The notes under the pieces are model-generated. The model was not told the DNA's origin and searched no databases. It saw nothing but the letters and a program-made list of their open reading frames with translations. Below, one piece after another: positions 48,690-57,034 of a stretch of DNA of 64,000 bases; positions within the stretch are counted from its first letter, which is position 1; every line of letters begins with the position of its first letter. This DNA is from Mycolicibacter hiberniae (GTDB lineage Bacteria > Actinomycetota > Actinomycetes > Mycobacteriales > Mycobacteriaceae). A program made the translations under genes and the position numbers. Where the stretch lies: assembly GCF_010729485.1 (NCBI RefSeq), contig NZ_AP022609.1, forward strand, positions 2,790,001 through 2,854,000, read 5' to 3'.

Positions 48690-49259
48690 GTGGACGCGCG
48701 GGCACTGACGATCCCCGGCGCCTGGGAACTCACCCCGGCCCAGCACGCCGACGACCGCGGCGTGTTCTTCGAATGGTTCACCGACCGCGCGTTCACCGCG
48801 TTCGCCGGGCACCGCTTCGACCTGCGCCAGGCCAACTGCTCGGTGTCGCGCGCCGGCGTGCTGCGCGGCCTGCACTTCGCCCAGCTGCCGCCGGGACAGG
48901 CCAAATACGTGACCTGCGTGTCGGGTTCGGTCTTCGACGTGGTCGTCGATATCCGGGTCGGCTCCCCGACTTATGGCCGCTGGGATGCCGTGCTGCTGGA
49001 TGCCACGGAGCGCAGATCGGTGTATCTTTCCGCCGGACTGGCACACGGATTCCTTGCCTTGCAAGACAATTCAACGGTCATGTATCTGTGCTCAGCCGAA
49101 TACGCTCCGCAGCGCGAGCACACCATCTGCGCCACCGACCCGGAGATCGGCATCGACTGGCCCGACCGGCATCCCCTGGTGCTCTCCGAGCGGGATGCGG
49201 GCGCGCCGTCGCTGGCCGAGGTGCGCGCCGCCGGGCTGCTGCCCAGCTGGGACCAGTAA
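48690..49259 (+). CDS. rmlC: dTDP-4-dehydrorhamnose 3,5-epimerase
   Basis: The 189-residue cupin enzyme starts at GTG 48690 (MDARALTIPGAWELTP) and has NCSVSRAGVLRGLHFA with the catalytic His, VFDVVVDIRVGSPTYG and SAGLAHGFLALQD. It follows RmlB in the dTDP-rhamnose pathway. The two genes form an operon; the remaining steps (rmlA, rmlD) are elsewhere, as in M. tuberculosis. Its stop is 24 bp from the convergent end of the aldehyde dehydrogenase gene at 49284. Confidence 0.97.
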   Translation: MDARALTIPGAWELTPAQHADDRGVFFEWFTDRAFTAFAGHRFDLRQANCSVSRAGVLRGLHFAQLPPGQAKYVTCVSGSVFDVVVDIRVGSPTYGRWDAVLLDATERRSVYLSAGLAHGFLALQDNSTVMYLCSAEYAPQREHTICATDPEIGIDWPDRHPLVLSERDAGAPSLAEVRAAGLLPSWDQ

Positions 49260-49283
49260 CCCCGCTGCCGCCCGGTCCCCCGC

Positions 49284-50729
49284 TCAGGTCAGCGCGATGT
49301 ACTTGGTCTCGAGGTATTCGTCGATGCCCTCCGCGCCACCCTCGCGGCCCAGCCCGGACTCCTTGATACCGCCGAAGGGTGCCGCGGGGTCGGAGATGAT
49401 GCCGCGATTGACGCCGACCATCCCGCTTTCGACCCGCTCGGCCACCCGCAGCGCCCGATCCAGGCCGCGGGTGTAGATGTAGGCGGCCAGCCCGAACTCG
49501 GTCGCGTTGGCCGCGGCCACTCCCGCGTCTTCGCCGTCGAATCCGGCGATGGCCGCGACCGGCCCGAACACCTCCTCGGTGAGCAGCCGGGCCCCGGAAG
49601 GGATCTCGGTCAGCACGGTCGGCGGATAGAAGTAGCCCGGCCCCGCCACCGGCTGCCCGCCCAACAGCAGAGTCGCGCCCCGGTCCACCGCGTCGTCGAC
49701 CAGTTCGCCGACCTTGCTGCGCTGCCGTTGGTTGATCAGCGGGCCGACGTCGACCCCGGCCTGCGTGCCGTCTCCGAGGGTCAGCTTCGCCATCCGGGCG
49801 GTGAGCTTGGCGGTGAACTCCTCGAGCACCGCATTGTCGACGTGAATGCGGTTCGCCGCGGTGCAGGCCTCTCCGCCGTTGCGCATCTTCGCGGCCAGGG
49901 CGCCTTCCACCGCTGCGTCCACATCCGCGTCCGCGAACACCACGAACGGGGCATTGCCCCCGAGTTCCATCGACGTTCGCAACACCCGGCCGGCGGCCTG
50001 CGCCAGCAGGCTTTTGCCCACTGCGGTCGATCCGGTGAAGGTGAGCTTGCGCAGTCGGGGATCGGCCAGCAGCGGCCCGGCCAACGCGGCCGCATCCGAC
50101 GTGGGCAGCACCGACAGCACGCCCTCGGGCAGGCCGGCCTCGGCCATCACCTCGGCGAAGAGCAGCATCGTCAGCGGGGTGTCGGGCGCAGGTTTGACGA
50201 CCATGGTGCAGCCGGCGGCCACTGCGGCGGCCACCTTGCGCGTACCCATTGCCAGCGGGAAGTTCCACGGTGTGATCGCCAGCGTCGGACCGACGGGCTG
50301 TTTGTCCACCAGGATCCGGCCGTTGCCCGAGGGCGCTGCGGTGTAGCGGCCGTTGATCCGGACCGCCTCTTCACTGAACCACCGCAGAAACTCTGCACCG
50401 TAGGTGACCTCGGCGTGACTCTCCGCCAAGGGCTTTCCCATTTCCAGCGTGATCAAAAGCGCGAACCGGTCCCGGTACTGCTCGATGAGTTCGAATGCGC
50501 GGCGCAGTATCTCGGCCCTGCGCCGGGCCGGCATTGCCGCCCAGGTGCCCTGGGTGGCGGCGGCAAGATCCATAGCCCGCGCCGCGTCGGCCGGGCCGGC
50601 GTCGGCGATCTCGACCAGAACCTCTTCGGTGGCCGGGTTGTACACCGCGAAGCGACCCCCGGCGGCCGCCGGCGTCGCAGTCCCGCCGAGCATCAGGTCG
50701 GTGGGTGCCCACGTCACACTGGTCTCCAT
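49284..50729 (-). CDS. NAD(P)-dependent succinate-semialdehyde-type dehydrogenase
   Basis: The 481-residue ALDH has the catalytic Cys in NGGEACTAANR, the catalytic Glu in MELGGNAPFV, ITPWNFPLAMGTRK and the C-terminal FGGIKESGLGREGG. The NGGEAC context and EGIDEYLETKYIAL end are like GabD-type enzymes. Aldehyde oxidation to the acid is secure, but the precise substrate is not. The start is ATG 50729, sharing one base with the stop of the preceding gene (TGATG). It is the last gene of the 13-gene operon. Confidence 0.88.
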   Translation of the reverse strand: METSVTWAPTDLMLGGTATPAAAGGRFAVYNPATEEVLVEIADAGPADAARAMDLAAATQGTWAAMPARRRAEILRRAFELIEQYRDRFALLITLEMGKPLAESHAEVTYGAEFLRWFSEEAVRINGRYTAAPSGNGRILVDKQPVGPTLAITPWNFPLAMGTRKVAAAVAAGCTMVVKPAPDTPLTMLLFAEVMAEAGLPEGVLSVLPTSDAAALAGPLLADPRLRKLTFTGSTAVGKSLLAQAAGRVLRTSMELGGNAPFVVFADADVDAAVEGALAAKMRNGGEACTAANRIHVDNAVLEEFTAKLTARMAKLTLGDGTQAGVDVGPLINQRQRSKVGELVDDAVDRGATLLLGGQPVAGPGYFYPPTVLTEIPSGARLLTEEVFGPVAAIAGFDGEDAGVAAANATEFGLAAYIYTRGLDRALRVAERVESGMVGVNRGIISDPAAPFGGIKESGLGREGGAEGIDEYLETKYIALT

Positions 50730-52252
50730 CACTGACCTTTCCTGAACGGCAATCTGCGCCGGCCCCGCCCGTCGAAGATCCGCATGAGCGTCGTCACCAG
50801 ACGGGCGCGGGACTTCGAAGCGGGGTACCACAGCGGTTCACGTTTCATCTCCGGACCCCGGGGAACCAGGATCGCTTGTTGGCGACAGTATTTGCGGATT
50901 CCAGACGCACCGCCGAAGCGGGCGCCCATCCCCGAGTTCTTCCAGCCGCCCATCGGCACCGCGAAGTTGACCAGGTTGGCGAACGCATCGTTGATGTTGA
51001 CCGCGCCGACCTCGAGCTGGCGGGCCACCCATTCACCGCGCTGGCGATCCCCGCACCACACGGTGGCCGAGAGGCCATAGTCGGAGTCGTTGGCCAACCG
51101 GATCGCCTCGTGCTCGTCGGCGACCTTGATCACCGGCAGAAGCGGCCCGAACGTCTCCTCGGTCATGCACGTCATCGAGTGGTCGACGTCGACCAGTACG
51201 GTCGGCTCGAAAAACGCCCCGGACCGGGCGGGCTTGCCTCCGGTCAGGATTCGCGCCCCGCGCGCCACCGCATCTTCGACGTGCCGCGTCACGATATCGC
51301 ACTGCCCGGGCGTCGCCATGGCCCCGATGTCGAAGTCGAACCCGCGGCCGTCGTGTCCCTGCCGGAGCTCTCGGACCTGCTTGACCAGGCAGTCCACGAA
51401 CCGGTCGTACACCCGCGCCTCGACGTAGACCCGTTCCACCGAGATGCATACCTGCCCGGAGTTGAACAGGCCTCCGTAGACGATCCCGGCCGCCGTTCGG
51501 TCGATGTCGGCGTCGGCCAGCACGATCGCCGGATCCTTGCCGCCCAGTTCCAGGCTGCACGGCTTGAGCGACGCCCCGCACGCCGACGCGATCGCCCGCC
51601 CGGTCGTGGTGGATCCGGTGAACTGCACGTAGTCGACCGCGTCGACGACCGCTCGCCCGGTCTCCACACCGCCGGTCAGCACCGCAAACACCGGCGGGGC
51701 ACCGATCTCCGCCCAGCCGCGGGCCAGTTCGCAGGCGCTCAGCGGGGTAACCTCCGACGGCTTCACCAGCACTGCGGCGCCGGCCATGAGCGCCGAGAAC
51801 ATGTCGAAGCACGGGTTGAGCAGCGGCAGATTCCACGGCGTGACGATGCCGATCACCGGGTAGGGCCGGTATCGGGTGATCAACCGCTTCGTCAGCCCGA
51901 TCGGGCTGTGCGGGATGGGGCGCTCCTCGGCCAGGAACCCGCCGGCGTTGCTCGCCCAGTATTTGGCCAGGTCGATTGCCGCCGGAACTTCGATCTGAGC
52001 GTCGAAGCGGGTCTTGCCGGTCTCCGACTGCACCATGTCGGTCAGCCGTGCCGAGTGGTCGATCAACCAGTCCTGCAGGCGCAGCAGCCATTCCGCGCGG
52101 GCAGCGAAGCCGAGCTGCTCCCATTGCGGTTGGTGCCGGCGCAGCTCGCGGACGGCGTCGAAGACCTCCGTGCGTGAGTGGTCTGCGACTTGTCCGACCA
52201 CCAGCCCATCGGCGGGGTTACGAACGTCGATCATGGGTGCGGGCACGGTCAT
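50729..52252 (-). CDS. NAD(P)-dependent aldehyde dehydrogenase (GabD2-like)
   Basis: The 507-residue ALDH has VTPWNLPLLNPCFDMFSAL, FTGSTTTGRAIA, the Glu motif SLELGGKDPAIV, the catalytic Cys in NSGQVCISVERV and MGGWKNSGMGAR. It is longer at the C-terminus than the neighbouring ALDH, ending in a basic tail (MRIFDGRGRRRLPFRK). It overlaps the carotenoid oxygenase stop by 4 bp. The pairing suggests it oxidises an aldehyde released by that oxygenase. Confidence 0.88.
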   Translation of the reverse strand: MTVPAPMIDVRNPADGLVVGQVADHSRTEVFDAVRELRRHQPQWEQLGFAARAEWLLRLQDWLIDHSARLTDMVQSETGKTRFDAQIEVPAAIDLAKYWASNAGGFLAEERPIPHSPIGLTKRLITRYRPYPVIGIVTPWNLPLLNPCFDMFSALMAGAAVLVKPSEVTPLSACELARGWAEIGAPPVFAVLTGGVETGRAVVDAVDYVQFTGSTTTGRAIASACGASLKPCSLELGGKDPAIVLADADIDRTAAGIVYGGLFNSGQVCISVERVYVEARVYDRFVDCLVKQVRELRQGHDGRGFDFDIGAMATPGQCDIVTRHVEDAVARGARILTGGKPARSGAFFEPTVLVDVDHSMTCMTEETFGPLLPVIKVADEHEAIRLANDSDYGLSATVWCGDRQRGEWVARQLEVGAVNINDAFANLVNFAVPMGGWKNSGMGARFGGASGIRKYCRQQAILVPRGPEMKREPLWYPASKSRARLVTTLMRIFDGRGRRRLPFRKGQ

Positions 52253-53697
52253 CCCAGCGCTTGCCGATAGAGCGGGCTGTCGGCGCTGTAGTAATTGCAG
52301 TGGAATCCGCTCGGGATGCGGAACGGGATGCGCACCCGCGCCAGCGGCCCGTCCGCGAGGTTGCCGGCGTCGAACACCACCAGCTCGGTCTCGGCGGCCC
52401 CGGCCCGGTGCACCAATGTCACGGCGTAGCCGTCGGATTCGTCAGCTCCGCCGATCCGGGGAGCGAAGATGAGCTCTCCGGCGGCAGCTCCGTCACCGAA
52501 GTGGTAGACGTCCTCGGCCCCGGTCTCGGTGTCGACGCGCAGCACCGAATCCATGCCGTCGGCGCGCCCATCGACCGAATGCAGGTTGCTGTTGGCGAAG
52601 ACGTTTCGGCTCGGACGGGTCATCATCCGGTCGTCGGGACGCGGGAACTGGATGTCGTGGTCGCTGATGATCCGCTCGTCCACCACATCGGTACCGGCGC
52701 TCGGGTCGATCGTCCAGCGCCGCAGGCTCTGCTGGGTTTCTGCGTGCGAGCGCCGGTTGCCGTGGACGTCGGGAAACAGCGCGGTCCCTTCCGCGGCCGC
52801 CACATCGGCGATGATGCGGCCGTTGTCCTCCCACACGTTGGCCTGATGCATCATGTGCCGCGGCGGGGCTTCGAACCAGCGCACGTCGGCTGCCGATCCG
52901 GTGCGCGGCATGACACCGAGCTTGGTGGGGCGTTCCGGGTCCCAGGCCACCATCGGCCCACCCGACATCGCCCGCTGAACGCTGATGTCCAGCGGTGTCA
53001 CCGGAAAGACCACGTGGTTCTCGGTGACGAAGAAGGTGTGCATCAGGGTCTGATGCGGTATCGGAATGACCTCGTAGCGCAGCAGATTCCCGTCCGAACC
53101 CACCACTTCGTAGTGGATCGCCGGTTCGTCGCCCGGCCGGTGGGGCACCGAGCCGATGTTGATCAGCTCACCGGTCGCGTAGTCGACCGTCGGATGCGCC
53201 GAGAACGTGGTGGTGATCACCCCGCCGTAGTGCTCTTCGCCGAGGGTGTCCAGGGTGCGCGGCTCCAGCCGGACCGGTGGCGCGCCCTCCATCAGCGCCA
53301 ACAGCCGCCCGCCGTGCAGGATGATGTTGGTGTTGGCGGTGTTGTAGCGGGTGCCGCGGGCCAGTGGGTCGGTCGTTGCCGGATTGTCGAGCACCCCGAA
53401 CAGCCGCCGGCCGTGCTTGAGCTCCAGCTCCAGTTTTTCGGTGCGGACCCAGCGGCTGCGCATGGACACCCGGCCGTCTTCGATGAAGAACGCGTAGACC
53501 ATGCCGTCGCCGTCGAACCAGTGGTAGTCCTCGTCGGTCGGCGGGTAGAGCGGTTCGGCACCGTTGCGGTAGAACACCCCGGCCAGGTCATCGGGAAGCT
53601 CGCCCTCGATGAACAGGTCGGGAGCACTGACTTCCATCCGGTTGGGCCGGTGATGACCGGTCAGAAACGGACTTTCCCGAAAACGCGGGTCAGCCAT
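52249..53697 (-). CDS. Carotenoid-cleavage-type dioxygenase (RPE65/CCD family)
   Basis: The 482-residue beta-propeller non-heme iron enzyme has the family's start (FRNGAEP-like VFYRNGAEPLYPP, YHWFDGDGMVYAF) and candidate iron-ligand histidines in FSAHPTVDY, PIPHQTLMHTFF, PRHMMHQANVWED and the C-terminal SGFHCNYY. EGELPDDLAGVFYRNG is a typical CCD opening. Members cleave a double bond in carotenoids, apocarotenoids or stilbenes with O2, giving two aldehydes or ketones. It probably performs the opening reaction of the operon's pathway, with the two ALDHs taking the products. Substrate unproven. Confidence 0.9.
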   Translation of the reverse strand: MADPRFRESPFLTGHHRPNRMEVSAPDLFIEGELPDDLAGVFYRNGAEPLYPPTDEDYHWFDGDGMVYAFFIEDGRVSMRSRWVRTEKLELELKHGRRLFGVLDNPATTDPLARGTRYNTANTNIILHGGRLLALMEGAPPVRLEPRTLDTLGEEHYGGVITTTFSAHPTVDYATGELINIGSVPHRPGDEPAIHYEVVGSDGNLLRYEVIPIPHQTLMHTFFVTENHVVFPVTPLDISVQRAMSGGPMVAWDPERPTKLGVMPRTGSAADVRWFEAPPRHMMHQANVWEDNGRIIADVAAAEGTALFPDVHGNRRSHAETQQSLRRWTIDPSAGTDVVDERIISDHDIQFPRPDDRMMTRPSRNVFANSNLHSVDGRADGMDSVLRVDTETGAEDVYHFGDGAAAGELIFAPRIGGADESDGYAVTLVHRAGAAETELVVFDAGNLADGPLARVRIPFRIPSGFHCNYYSADSPLYRQALG

Positions 53698-53709
53698 CGA
53701 TGACTCCGT

Positions 53710-53937
53710 TCATTCGATGGCACCCAGTGGGGTGCCTACCGGGTAGGTTTCGTCGGCTTGGACGGCGCCATGGCGCAGAGTACCGGCGCAGGGGGCCGGG
53801 ATGTCGGTCTCGACCTTGTCGGTACCCACGGTGTAGAGGTCCTCGCCCTCGGCCACCGGATGACCGTCTGGGACCAGCCAACCCATGAACGTGCCCTCGG
53901 TCATCGTGACGTCGAGTTTGGGCATTCGGATTTCCAT
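53710..53937 (-). CDS. Stand-alone lipoyl/biotinyl-attachment domain protein
   Basis: The 75-residue protein is a complete lipoyl domain and nothing else: MEIRMPKLDVTMTEGTF, then the attachment lysine Lys41 in GTDKVETDI, with the paired hairpin VGTPLGAIE at the end. It resembles the first domain of 2-oxoacid dehydrogenase E2 subunits but has no peripheral-subunit-binding or acyltransferase domain. The same operon encodes E1 alpha and E1 beta, so it is the likely carrier of their acyl group. No dihydrolipoyl transferase or dehydrogenase is encoded nearby. Confidence 0.85.
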   Translation of the reverse strand: MEIRMPKLDVTMTEGTFMGWLVPDGHPVAEGEDLYTVGTDKVETDIPAPCAGTLRHGAVQADETYPVGTPLGAIE

Positions 53938-53947
53938 CGTGGCCTTC

Positions 53948-54136
53948 CTATTCGCTGATGTTGAGTGCCTGGCTCGGGCAGGCCGCCACCGCCTCGGCGA
54001 CCGCTCCGTGCCGACCGGGCGGAATGTCGTCGGCCGCGTGGGCCAGCCCGTCGTCGCCGACGGCGAAGACGTCTGGGGCCAGCGATTCGCAGATCCCGTG
54101 GCCGACGCAACGGTCTGGGTTGACAGTGACTTTCAC
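53948..54136 (-). CDS. 3Fe-4S/4Fe-4S-type small ferredoxin
   Basis: The 62-residue ferredoxin starts at GTG 54136 with a GGAGGA ribosome site. It has CVGHGIC (the central His replaces the fourth Cys, typical of P450-linked mycobacterial 3Fe-4S ferredoxins) and the distal ACPSQAL. It transfers single electrons. In this operon it may serve an oxygenase or dehydrogenase step; no P450 gene is in the window. It is separated from the lipoyl gene by 10 bp. Confidence 0.9.
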   Translation of the reverse strand: MKVTVNPDRCVGHGICESLAPDVFAVGDDGLAHAADDIPPGRHGAVAEAVAACPSQALNISE

Positions 54137-54147
54137 GGTTCCTCCGA

Positions 54148-55296
54148 TCACCGGGTCAGCACGGTGCACGCGCTGAGCCCGGGTGCGCCGTAGACGTGGG
54201 AAAAGCCGACCCGGGGCGTTCCGCCGATTTGGCGATCGCCGGCCTGCCCGCGTAGCTGCAGGACGTTCTCGTGCACCTGCCGCAGGCCCGACGCCCCGAT
54301 CGGCTCGCCGTTGGCCAAGCAACCGCCGTCGGTGTTGACCGGCAGTCGCCCGGTCAGCTCGGTGGCACCCGAGTCGTAGAGCTCGGTCTGCGCGCCGTGT
54401 TCGCACAAGCCGGTCTCGGCGAGGTGGATGAGCTCTGCTCCGGCGTCGGTGTCCTGCACTTGCGCCACATCGACCTCGGCGGGGCTCACGCCGGCCGCCT
54501 CGAATGCCGCCTTGGCGGCGTCGACGCTGGGGCTCACGCCGCGGCGCACCGACAGCGAGGGACTGAGCACCTCGAACGAACCGGGCCGACGGGTCCGCAC
54601 CGCGGTGCCGGCGATGTACACCGGGTCGGCGCGATGCCGCTTGGCGTGCGCGGCGCTGCTCAGCACCAAAGCGGTGGCGCCATCGCCCGGCGAGCACAGC
54701 ATGTATTGGCGCAGCGGGTCCGACAACATCATCGAGTTGCGCACGTCGGCCTCGCTCAGCGGTTTGCGCCGCCAGGCGTTGGGGTTGAGCGCGCCATTGC
54801 GGAATGCCTTGCTGGCGACGGTCTCCAACAGCCGCTCCGGCAATCCGTACTCGTGCAGATAGCGTTGGATCTTCAGCGCGAAGAACTGCGACGTCATGGC
54901 CAGACCGGTGGTGCCGTACCACTGCCCGAGGCCGAGTGCCTCCGGGCGGATGGCGAACGCGCCACGCGGGTGCGAGTCGAAACCGACCACCACCGCGGTC
55001 TGCGCCGCACCCGAGGAGATGGCCTGCACCGCACAGATGAGCGAACTGGTACCGGTGGCACATCCGTTGAGCACGTTGATGAAAGGGATGCCGGTGAGAC
55101 CGAGATCGGCGACCAGGGTGTCGGCCAATCCTGCGTCCATGCTGCCGCCGACGGCGTAATCGACGTCGCTCCAACCGATACCCGCGTCCTGCAGAGCCAT
55201 CCGCACGGCGCGCACGGCCTCTTTGCGCGCGGTGGTGTCCAGATACCGGCCGAAGGGCCGGCATCCGATGCCGACGATCGCTACGTCATTGCTCAT
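54148..55296 (-). CDS. Thiolase-fold lipid-transfer-type protein (Ltp/SCP-x like)
   Basis: The 382-residue thiolase-fold protein has the acyl-accepting Cys79 in NVLNGCATGTSSL and a late Cys377 in LSACTVL. The usual GHP histidine motif is GEP here (Glu331 in LANGEPIGASG), so classical thiolysis may be altered. Related mycobacterial Ltp2 acts with a DUF35 partner as a retro-aldolase on steroid side chains. The DUF35 gene at 55286 overlaps its start, strongly suggesting an Ltp2-DUF35 type complex. Confidence 0.85.
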   Translation of the reverse strand: MSNDVAIVGIGCRPFGRYLDTTARKEAVRAVRMALQDAGIGWSDVDYAVGGSMDAGLADTLVADLGLTGIPFINVLNGCATGTSSLICAVQAISSGAAQTAVVVGFDSHPRGAFAIRPEALGLGQWYGTTGLAMTSQFFALKIQRYLHEYGLPERLLETVASKAFRNGALNPNAWRRKPLSEADVRNSMMLSDPLRQYMLCSPGDGATALVLSSAAHAKRHRADPVYIAGTAVRTRRPGSFEVLSPSLSVRRGVSPSVDAAKAAFEAAGVSPAEVDVAQVQDTDAGAELIHLAETGLCEHGAQTELYDSGATELTGRLPVNTDGGCLANGEPIGASGLRQVHENVLQLRGQAGDRQIGGTPRVGFSHVYGAPGLSACTVLTR

Positions 55297-55726
55297 GGTC
55301 GTCTCCTGCCGTCTCCGCCGGCGCGAAGGCGAAGGCCGTTGCCGTGGTTCCTTCTTCGGTCGGCACTTCTATGCCGACCAGCCGCATCGGCATGCCGATC
55401 CGCAGCCGGTCCGGGTCAGCGCAGGTCAGGCGGGTCTCGATGATGACTTCGCCGGGCAATTCGACATAGCCCAGGCCGAAGGGTGTGAAGTCGTCGCCGG
55501 TCGGCACATACGGCGGGCTCGGCGGCGGGAACCGCTGGATGGTCCAACTCCACAGGGTGCCGCGGATGGCCAGCTGGGCCTCGACGACCCCGTCGGCGCC
55601 GCAGCTGCCGCAGCTGTCCCGGCGCGGGAACGCCGTATCACCGCAGTCCTGGCAGCGCCCGCCCAGCAGTCGCAGTCCGGCGTCGGTCATCTGCATGATC
55701 TCGGTATCGATGAGGTCAGCGCTCAT
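55286..55726 (-). CDS. DUF35 OB-fold/zinc-ribbon protein, Ltp partner
   Basis: The 146-residue protein has an N-terminal zinc ribbon (CQDCGD and CGSCG at about 25-43) followed by an OB-fold (LAIRGTLWSWTIQRFPPPSPPYVP, GLGYVELPGEVIIET). DUF35 proteins bind thiolase-fold partners such as Ltp2, where they gate the acyl-CoA site. It overlaps the thiolase-like gene by 11 bp and the 2Fe-2S ferredoxin by 4 bp. Unlike ChsH2 it has no MaoC hydratase domain. Confidence 0.9.
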   Translation of the reverse strand: MSADLIDTEIMQMTDAGLRLLGGRCQDCGDTAFPRRDSCGSCGADGVVEAQLAIRGTLWSWTIQRFPPPSPPYVPTGDDFTPFGLGYVELPGEVIIETRLTCADPDRLRIGMPMRLVGIEVPTEEGTTATAFAFAPAETAGDDHEQ

Positions 55727-56058
55727 CTGAGTTCCACTCCTGTCCTCGGTTTTCCGCGTACGCCGCGTTTGAGCACCACCACGTCGCCGTGGACCCCGGC
55801 CTGACAGGCCAGCCGAACGTGGTCGCCGCGCCCACCGTGGCCGCCCGAAAGTCCCGCTACCGCTTTGGCTTCCTCATCGCTCGGCGGCGACAGCGACTCG
55901 GGGTGTTCGAGCACCTCGACATGGCACACCAGGCATTCACCGTTGCCCCCGCAGATGGTGGGCCAGCGGTACCCGGCCTGCTGCCCGGCAGCCATGATGG
56001 TCTGCCCCGGCGCCGCGGTGAACTCGACGCCCGAGGGCTTGACGGTGACGGTCGGCAT
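55723..56058 (-). CDS. 2Fe-2S plant-type ferredoxin
   Basis: The 111-residue ferredoxin starts at ATG 56058 (MPTVTVKPSGVEFTAAPGQT). The cluster ligands are in CGGNGECLVC and the later LACQ, the pattern of plant-type [2Fe-2S] ferredoxins; the rest has SPPSDEEAKAVAGLSGG. It could carry electrons to an oxygenase. The frame extends upstream to 56277 but that part lies inside the acyl-CoA dehydrogenase gene. The start is 1 bp after the stop of that gene. Confidence 0.9.
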   Translation of the reverse strand: MPTVTVKPSGVEFTAAPGQTIMAAGQQAGYRWPTICGGNGECLVCHVEVLEHPESLSPPSDEEAKAVAGLSGGHGGRGDHVRLACQAGVHGDVVVLKRGVRGKPRTGVELR

Positions 56059-56059
56059 C

Positions 56060-57034
56060 TCAGCCCCGCCGCAGTTCCCGCCAGGGCCGGCCGCGCTCCA
56101 AGTCGGGTTCGCGATCCAGGCCGAGCACCCGCTCGGCGATGATGTTGCGCTGAATCTCCGAGGTTCCACCGGCGACGGTGAGGCGACGGCTGTCCAGCAG
56201 CGCATGCGTCTCCGCCGGTTCGGAGTCGCCGTCCCAGCAGGCGCCCGCCGGCCCGGCGATCTCGAAGCCCAGCTCACTGATGCGCTGGGACAGTTCGGAT
56301 TGCAGCAGTTTGGTGATCGAGCCTTTGGCGTCGGGTGCGACCTCGAACCGCTGGTTGGTCAGGGTGAGTGCGCGTTCGGTGGCGATCAGCGCCGCGAGCC
56401 GGTCGCGAACGACCTCGTCGGCCCAGGCTCCGGTACGCCGGGCCAGCGCCAGCACGGGGTCCAGCTCCACCCCGCTGGCGGCCGAATCGCTGGAGAGCCC
56501 GGATCGTTCGGCGGTCAAGGTGGACAGGGTCACCCGCCAGCCGTCGTTGAGCGCACCGAGCATGGTGTCGGCCGGCAGTTCGACGCCTTCTAAGAAGACC
56601 TCGCAGAAGTGCTCGCTTCCGGTCATCTGCCGAAGCGGGCGCACCGTCACCCCGGCCGAGCGCATGTCGAGCAGAAAGCAGGTGATACCGGCGTTCTTGG
56701 GCACGTCGGGGTCGGTGCGGGCCAGCAGCATCGCGTAGCGGGAGATATCGGCGAAAGAGCTCCAGACCTTCTGTCCGTCCACCACCCAGCCATTGCCGGA
56801 CGGCACAGCGCGGGTCGCCAGGCTGGCCAGGTCCGAACCGGCGCCCGGCTCGCTGAACAACTGGCACCACATGTCCTCGCCGGTCGCGATGCCGGGAAGA
56901 TACCGTTCCCGTTGCTCGTCGGTGCCCCACTCGATGATGGCCGGGCCGATCAGCGTCAACGGGACGAAGTGCTCGACCGGCAGGACCGCCTGGGCGCGTG
57001 CCAGTTCCGAAAGCCACGCGTCGTGCTGTGTCAT
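56060..57034 (-). CDS. Acyl-CoA dehydrogenase-like subunit lacking the N-terminal helical region
   Basis: The 324-residue protein contains the middle and C-terminal ACAD domains: LFSEPGAGSDLASL, VDGQKVWSSFADISRYAMLLART, ITCFLLDMRSAGVTVRPL and AGGTSEIQRNIIAERVLGL near the end. Normal ACADs are about 380-400 residues; the first 60-70 residues of the N-terminal alpha domain are missing. The ATG at 57034 overlaps the upstream ACAD stop as ATGA. I infer an obligate heteromer with the 332-residue partner, as in FadE28-FadE29-type alpha2beta2 enzymes, where the two subunits share FAD sites. Confidence 0.87.
   Translation of the reverse strand: MTQHDAWLSELARAQAVLPVEHFVPLTLIGPAIIEWGTDEQRERYLPGIATGEDMWCQLFSEPGAGSDLASLATRAVPSGNGWVVDGQKVWSSFADISRYAMLLARTDPDVPKNAGITCFLLDMRSAGVTVRPLRQMTGSEHFCEVFLEGVELPADTMLGALNDGWRVTLSTLTAERSGLSSDSAASGVELDPVLALARRTGAWADEVVRDRLAALIATERALTLTNQRFEVAPDAKGSITKLLQSELSQRISELGFEIAGPAGACWDGDSEPAETHALLDSRRLTVAGGTSEIQRNIIAERVLGLDREPDLERGRPWRELRRG

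Noticed and set aside
49078..50268. A 396-codon minus-strand frame covering part of the aldehyde dehydrogenase
   Set aside because: It is an Arg/Gly-rich out-of-frame reading of the ALDH gene and part of rmlC with no recognisable domain.
54137..55264. Long minus-strand frame in front of the 3Fe-4S ferredoxin
   Set aside because: Only the last 62 residues form a ferredoxin with a good ribosome site. The rest is Arg-rich translation of another frame of the thiolase-like gene.
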